Source: Liolophura sinensis
Taxonomy: Eukaryota; Mollusca; Polyplacophora; Chitonida; Chitonidae
Length of the DNA: 64,000 nucleotides
Direction of reading: 5' to 3'
Assembly: GCF_032854445.1 (NCBI RefSeq)
Contig: NC_088300.1
Coordinates: 868,001 to 932,000 of the forward strand
Numbering within the stretch: the first letter of the stretch is position 1; every line of letters starts with the position of its first letter. Both the position numbers and the translations under genes were made by a program. Under the pieces are notes generated by a model. That model did not search any database, was not told where the DNA came from, and saw only the letters and a list, made by a program, of their open reading frames with translations. Shown here piece after piece: positions 61,101 through 64,000 of this stretch.

Positions 61101-62368
61101 GCGTCAGGTGCAATTGATGACCCATGACTTCACCATGTTCGCATGAGGTCTCCCAGGGCTCTGGCAATTGCCTATCACTTCTTACAATTAAAAATTCCAC
61201 CAATTTAGCATCTTTCCATAAGGCGCTAAAGGGCTCCCTATTCCTGAGCCCATCAGTCAATACATATGTCTTTGGTGATCATTTCAAGACCTCTCATCAA
61301 CTGCTCTTTCTTTCAGGCAATTCTTTCACTATAATGCACTCAAATAAATGTAGCATTCACTCCATGCACATGTTGTTACCCATATCATTTTGTGAAACTG
61401 GGAATAGCTTCTGATGTAAACCTTAAACTTTTGTACAGTTTTTCTAATTTTTGCGCCATCAGATTAGGCGGTTACTTATATCACTACACCACTCGAGTTG
61501 ATGTGCTTGAGCATGATTTTCAGACGCGCACGCCTTTAAGACAAATGAACATGGTAAGGGTTGAACGTGCATGTCCGTGTGTCACAGCTTTTGTCACGCG
61601 AGCCACATCTGAAAGGGGTCTACTCCATATTTGGCCAGCCTCATTCAGCAAAGCATGAAGCTACAGGAACTACAGACGGTCTAACTGAAGTGCATTGTTG
61701 CACTCAGAGTAAAGTGCATTGTTGCACTAAGAGTAAAGCGCATTGTTGCACTCAGAGTAAAGTGCATTGTTGCACTCAGAGTAAAGTGCATTGTTGCACT
61801 CAGAGTAAAGTGCATTGTTGCACTCAGGATTTACTTCATATATCTTTTATAAGCACACATACAATTGTGACTTGATAAAGGAAAGAACAAATGAGATTTG
61901 GACCATCCTGATACAGACTGGAAGGAGTTTAACGAGTTCACCATTGACGTAAGTAGTGACACTGAAGGTTACACGTAAATGTAACCCCAAATTGTACAAC
62001 ATTCCAACATGGAACATTTCTCTCCGAGTCTAACTGCTAATTTTTGATTGTTTTATCACCATAAATCAGGTTTATACACATAGCTTTTCTCCCCATAAGT
62101 TCGTAATCTTGGTAACTACATTGCCTGAAGGGGAGCTGTCCCATGAACCGCCCACATGCACTCGAGGCCAGTGCTAGTAGTGTACATCACTACGCTTACT
62201 ACAGCTGGTTTTGGCTTGACCTTGCACCTTCATTTCTAATGCTAACAACAGCACCTTTCGTTTTAATGACGTGTCTGTATTTGTCTAGATTCTTCCGTGT
62301 CAGAGTCGTCATGGAGACTCAGTGTTCACCTGTTTCAGTGTCACTCGCAGCAAGAATTTCGATGCCAT
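43156..62368 (-). CDS. ALDH6A1: ALDH6A1, mitochondrial methylmalonate-semialdehyde dehydrogenase (14 exons, about 526 aa)
   Basis: CoA-acylating aldehyde dehydrogenase of valine and pyrimidine catabolism in the mitochondrial matrix. It converts malonate or methylmalonate semialdehyde to acetyl- or propionyl-CoA. Exons in transcript order: 62330-62368, 59666-59713, 57564-57638, 56854-57016, 55872-55950, 55302-55457, 50950-51097, 50203-50267, 48255-48311, 47523-47582, 45840-45969, 45035-45216, 44210-44488, 43156-43257. Motifs include [83 protein letters not shown], the catalytic [17 protein letters not shown], and [15 protein letters not shown]. Length fits the family (human 535 aa). All junctions are phase-consistent once single extra bases in exon 4 (C-run 56958-56963) and exon 6 (55353-55363) are discounted. 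These may be sequencing errors or real damage. Confidence 0.93.
43455..44178. repeat. 26-bp minisatellite, about 28 copies, next to ALDH6A1 exon 13
   Basis: The unit is CGTGGCGACTATTTCCACAG CCATAT. The first copy continues from ACGGTTTAACGTCACATTGG, a dispersed repeat motif, so the array seems to have grown from that element. It ends about 30 bp from the exon 13 donor. Confidence 0.9.
44210..44488 (-). CDS. ALDH6A1: ALDH6A1 exon 13 (EEIFGP and [10 protein letters not shown] motifs)
   Basis: Starts [18 protein letters not shown], continues [20 protein letters not shown] and [20 protein letters not shown], and ends DQNFYGKA before GTAAGT. This is the longest exon of the gene and the best conserved. 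The exon-14 product [15 protein letters not shown] completes the C terminus, with a stop at 43158-43156. Confidence 0.92.
44706..44964 (-). mobile_element. tRNA-derived SINE, same family, minus orientation
   Basis: The reverse complement matches the SINE at 14023 along its length (GAGCTCAAGTCCAGCTCATG, TTTCCTCCCACCATAATGCT). It is flanked by 9-bp repeats TCTAAGGTT at 44697-44705 and 44965-44973. It lies in ALDH6A1 intron 12. Confidence 0.8.
45840..45969 (-). CDS. ALDH6A1: ALDH6A1 exon 11 with the catalytic cysteine
   Basis: Encodes [17 protein letters not shown] and continues to KKLKVNAG. The Cys in GQRCMALS (residue about 309 of the corrected protein) is the thiol nucleophile of this ALDH class. 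Acceptor GCCCAG; donor GTGTGT. Confidence 0.9.
46045..46215 (-). mobile_element. SINE fragment, minus orientation
   Basis: TTATTTATTTATCTGATTGG, ACTCAAGAATATTTCACATA, CATCTGCAGGTTGCTG: the 3' half of a related SINE read in reverse. It is degenerate, with no flanking duplication seen. Confidence 0.6.
46425..46880. repeat. 41-bp minisatellite, about 11 copies (ALDH6A1 intron 10)
   Basis: The unit includes ACCACTGACAAAACACAACG then CTCATTTCTAGGATACAAAT. Confidence 0.9.
47735..47800 (+). mobile_element. SINE-like fragment (GGTGGAGGAAACCGGAGTA)
   Basis: Carries GGGTGGAGGAAACCGGAGTA and an AAAACCACCTACATGTGCC stretch, a dispersed motif common in molluscan SINEs. A weaker relative lies at about 40695-40750. 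Confidence 0.4.
48450..49170. repeat. 34-35-bp minisatellite, about 20 copies (ALDH6A1 intron 8)
   Basis: TATTCATTACCACCCACCAA then TACTCCTTAGATCG, increasingly diverged to the right. It shares CCACCCACCAAT with the following 39-bp array. Confidence 0.88.
49180..49247 (+). mobile_element. Dispersed molluscan-type repeat between two arrays
   Basis: GTGAGTGAGTGAGTGCTTGG, GGTTTAACATGGTG and TTTTTCAGTCATATGACGAC form a motif found dispersed in many mollusc genomes. It sits exactly between the 34-bp array (to 49170) and the 39-bp array (from 49255). Confidence 0.5.
49255..50190. repeat. 39-bp minisatellite carrying the ALDH6A1 exon 8 5' splice site, about 24 copies
   Basis: Plus-strand unit: CACTGCCACCCACCAATGTT then ACCCCCATTCCCTCATACT. 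Read on the minus strand it contains GGCA|GTGAGTATGAGGGAA, the counterpart of the real exon 8 donor GGCA|GTAAGTACCAGGGAA at 50202. The unit is a multiple of three, so several frames stay open for hundreds of codons; these are not genes. Confidence 0.93.
50203..50267 (-). CDS. ALDH6A1: ALDH6A1 exon 8, with tandemly repeated donor downstream
   Basis: Encodes [20 protein letters not shown] and ends GGCA|GTAAGTACCAGGGAA. The neighbouring 39-bp array (49255-50190) repeats this junction as GGCA|GTGAGTATGAGGGAA. Reading through the donor meets an in-frame TAG after eight codons. Confidence 0.88.
51370..52692. repeat. 110-bp minisatellite, 12 copies (ALDH6A1 intron 6)
   Basis: The unit includes CTGGGGTTGTTGTTACACAC, AGATTACAGGCTCCTACACC, TGGCTGATCAGGACCGTGAC and GTATACAAGACGGCATTCT. 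The period is a nearly constant 110 bp, giving many staggered 100-codon open frames that are not genes. Confidence 0.93.
52693..54671 (-). other. ALDH6A1 intron 6, unique part
   Basis: AT-rich. Two GGTTCAAATCC words (near 54249 and 54352) resemble tRNA B boxes, but no cloverleaf was found. Confidence 0.5.
54672..55281. repeat. 86-bp minisatellite, 7 copies, alternating two types
   Basis: The unit includes TAATTCTAGTTAAATCTGAA, TGAGCACTAGCTTGTGAAAC and CAAGTCTGGCTCACCAGCC. Successive copies alternate GAAGCC and GACGCC, a 172-bp dimer. It ends about 20 bp from the ALDH6A1 exon 6 donor. Confidence 0.92.
55302..55457 (-). CDS. ALDH6A1: ALDH6A1 exon 6 with a +1 insertion near CCCCC/GGGGG runs
   Basis: Encodes [16 protein letters not shown] and then [13 protein letters not shown] in one frame, and [16 protein letters not shown] in the next. 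The switch lies in the double homopolymer at 55353-55363. Removing one base gives the family's PLGxx[12 protein letters not shown] continuity and restores the phase. Exon 6 ends at TGG|GTAAGC and exon 7 starts [11 protein letters not shown]. Confidence 0.82.
56262..56360 (-). mobile_element. Degenerate SINE fragment in ALDH6A1 intron 4
   Basis: TTCATTTATTTATTTGACTT then a CTCTAAGTCATACTCCTGG stretch and ATGGAGGATGCC. Weak resemblance to the reverse 3' SINE end. Confidence 0.35.
56505..56785. repeat. About 39-bp array, 7 copies (ALDH6A1 intron 4)
   Basis: TGATAGAAAATGTGGTTACT then GTGACTAAGTGACCC, with one internal deletion. Confidence 0.85.
56854..57016 (-). CDS. ALDH6A1: ALDH6A1 exon 4 with a +1 insertion in a C/G run
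   Basis: Starts [18 protein letters not shown]. The frame then breaks at the six-base C run on the plus strand at 56958-56963. With five instead of six bases it reads on as [20 protein letters not shown] and ends [10 protein letters not shown], as in the family. As written, a stop follows soon after. The exon is 163 nt, and 162 nt is needed for the flanking phases. Confidence 0.8.
57700..59385. repeat. 34-bp minisatellite, about 49 copies (ALDH6A1 intron 2)
   Basis: ACAGTAGGTTGATCACACAG then GGGCACATACATGT. The unit carries the palindromes TGATCA and ACATGT. Very homogeneous. Confidence 0.93.
60355..60757. repeat. 33-bp array, 12 copies (ALDH6A1 intron 1)
   Basis: CACATTTACACAGCAGATCA then GTCCCAATGCTGA. 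The unit is a multiple of three, so open frames on both strands are artefacts of the repeat. Confidence 0.9.
61682..61830. repeat. 24-bp array, about 6 copies (ALDH6A1 intron 1)
   Basis: GTGCATTGTTGCACTCAGAG TAAA repeated. Each unit contains a small palindrome, TGCATTGTTGCA-like. Confidence 0.88.
62330..62368 (-). CDS. ALDH6A1: ALDH6A1 exon 1: start codon and mitochondrial presequence
   Basis: Encodes [13 protein letters not shown] from an ATG in good context (GCAGGATGG). It ends in phase 0 at CAG|GTGAAC and joins [16 protein letters not shown] of exon 2. The basic, amphipathic, acid-free start is what a matrix-targeting peptide looks like. The donor is weaker than consensus, so the assignment is good but not certain. 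Confidence 0.72.
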
Positions 62369-62687
62369 CCTGCGCTTCCCAGTAGACAATCTGAACTGTG
62401 CGCAAGCCGTGAACATCAAACGTGCCAGTTCCTACAAACCTGGACAAAATTCAACACTGGCCCATCAATGAAAACGGACTCCACAGTTTCCATTTAAATC
62501 TAAAGGTTACACTCTGTATTTAGTTTTGCGTTTGATAGTTTCTAATATGTTGAAAACTTCCAGCTTCTAAAATAGTCTGTGTGCTATTATTTGTGAGAAT
62601 GAAAAGATATCACCTTGTTTTAAAAGATATTGACCCAGGTAGCTTAATATGGAATTTTGTAACGACCCCTTAACTTCGGCTTTCAAG
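62369..62687. promoter_or_regulatory. Probable ALDH6A1 promoter region
   Basis: Region upstream of the ALDH6A1 start codon. About 320 bp away on the plus strand an AAGATGG word opens a possible divergent exon. No clear TATA box is seen. Confidence 0.4.
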
Positions 62688-62712
62688 ATGGTGTCCCCGA
62701 GTGGAAGTGCGG
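62688..62712 (+). CDS. Speculative first coding exon of a divergent neighbour (LIN52-like?)
   Basis: AAGATGG context, then MVSPSGSA and a possible GTAATT donor after 62712. The start resembles the MASP start of LIN52, which in vertebrates lies head to head with ALDH6A1 (from memory). No second exon is visible before the window ends, so this is only a hint. Confidence 0.15.
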
Positions 62713-63767
62713 GTAATTTGTTTGTGGTGTAGACATGTTCCTGGAAGACGTTAACTGTAATTGTGTATATGATAGCAGATATATTTTACGTACGTGTTGT
62801 AATTTACGTGCACTGTTGAAATTGGTCCATATAGAATGCAGTTTTTGCGTTCAACTGACACTAATCATCAAGCTGAATTAGATATCAGTAATATCACACA
62901 AATTCCATGCAAGTGAAATTATTATTTTAAAAATGAAATGTCATAATTTTTTTCCACTGATAAAAGTGTTATTTCACATATAAGATACCAGTTTTGTTAT
63001 TACATTTTCATATTTCACATATCAAACACCTTTATAGACACCTTTCGATGTCAAAATCAAAACATTTTGTGTCCTGATGTTCCAATCCAAGCTCACAGAG
63101 ATGACATCATGTGAAACCAATTTGAGTCAACTATTAATATTCCCAACAAAACACTACATCATACAAGATGTCATGTTCGGCGTCATGATCAATATATACA
63201 AGTCTATGAAGGCCTGCAACTATAAACATTACATAAGATATTTAATTACACAAAATCATGATGTCAAAAATATAAATAAGAAATAGAATATTGCATGATG
63301 AATGTTGAACATCATAAATATTGAGCGAGAGGTAATGATAACCCGTGAGATGCTTTGTGTTGACTGTGTTGTCATTTCCAACACTTACTGACAATATATT
63401 TATGGTATTCAACGTTCTCTATGCAATATCCTGTATTCATATGTCCCATGTGGTTAGTAGTGAACATGCAACGCTGGTTTGAGTGATGAAACAGAGAGAG
63501 TTACAGCGCAAAACCATATCCAATGCATCAAAGTCTCTGGAAGATATTTTTTGCAATATTTTGAATAAATCAGCACCATCATCCACAACTATAACTATGA
63601 TGAGTTCCGTGGAAAACCTCATATTTTCAAGTTATCTCCTTCTTTGCACATGTGTTTTATACCACAGAACTGGTCTATACATCCATCGCAGAACAGTTCA
63701 TTTTTAATTTTCAGAGTTACATGTGTATTTTTGCAACTGACTGTGGTTAGATGTCTTACAGTGCAAT
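62713..63767. other. Stretch without a recognised gene
   Basis: AT-rich sequence between the possible divergent exon and the terminal array. Could be the first intron of a plus-strand neighbour; nothing supports a coding exon. Confidence 0.5.
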
Positions 63768-64000
63768 CCAGCTGGTGTATTGTGTGTAGACAAGTTACCT
63801 CAGGTGCTCCAATCCAGCTGGTGTATTGTGTGTAGTCTAACGAGCTCAGTGCTCCAATCCAGTTGGTGTATTGTGTGTAGATATCCAAGCTCAGGTGCTC
63901 CAATCCAGCTGGTGTATTGTGTGTAGTCTAACGAGCTCAGGTGCTCCAATCCAGCTGGTGTATTGTGTGTAGTCTAACGAGCTCAGGTGCTCCAATCCAG
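63768..64000. repeat. 46-bp array running off the right edge
   Basis: CAATCCAGCTGGTGTATTGT then GTGTAGTCTAACGAGCTCAG GTGCTC, about 5 copies in view. Confidence 0.88.

Noticed and set aside
62143..62497. Plus-strand frames of 80 and 66 codons
   Set aside because: Antisense to ALDH6A1 exon 1; no similarity.

Overview
This is a eukaryotic genomic window, most likely from a mollusc or another lophotrochozoan. The genes are spread over many short exons with GT-AG introns. The tRNA-derived SINEs have the head, body and (AAAT)n tail common in molluscan DNA, and TACATGTA-like words are frequent. The species cannot be named from the sequence. Three protein-coding genes can be reconstructed by hand with every splice phase agreeing.

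Left half, minus strand: WDHD1 (AND-1/Ctf4 homologue, a replisome adaptor). Twenty coding exons run from the start codon at 31398 down to 708 and encode the first 748 residues: WD40 propeller, acidic linker and most of the SepB/Mcl1-middle domain. The C-terminal exons, including the HMG box, lie beyond the left edge. Intron 2 (11 kb) holds a 2.2-kb minisatellite, a 4.1-kb terminal-inverted-repeat element filled with a 38-bp satellite, and a broken hAT-type transposase-derived gene on the plus strand.

Centre, plus strand: a SOCS4/SOCS5-type suppressor of cytokine signalling (515 aa), with a 10-nt coding part in exon 1 at 31825 and the rest in one exon at 35042-36579. It is head to head with WDHD1, with 426 bp between the start codons. 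From general knowledge, vertebrate WDHD1 and SOCS4 have the same arrangement, so this looks like an ancient shared-promoter pair. The span 36580-43155 is intergenic, with minisatellites and SINE pieces.

Right half, minus strand: ALDH6A1 (mitochondrial methylmalonate-semialdehyde dehydrogenase), 14 exons from 62368 to 43156, 526 aa once two single-base homopolymer insertions (exons 4 and 6) are discounted. A possible divergent first exon at 62688 (perhaps LIN52) is speculative.

Roughly 20 kb of the 64 kb is tandem repeat: about 26 minisatellites with units of 16-110 bp. The most unusual point is that several arrays are multiplied copies of a neighbouring gene's splice junction. These are the 3' splice site of WDHD1 exon 9 (44-bp unit, about 26 copies), the 3' splice site plus most of WDHD1 exon 8 (83-bp unit), a 3' splice-site-like unit before WDHD1 exon 17 (22 bp), and the 5' splice site of ALDH6A1 exon 8 (39-bp unit, more than 20 copies). 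These genes therefore carry long ladders of decoy splice sites directly next to the real ones.
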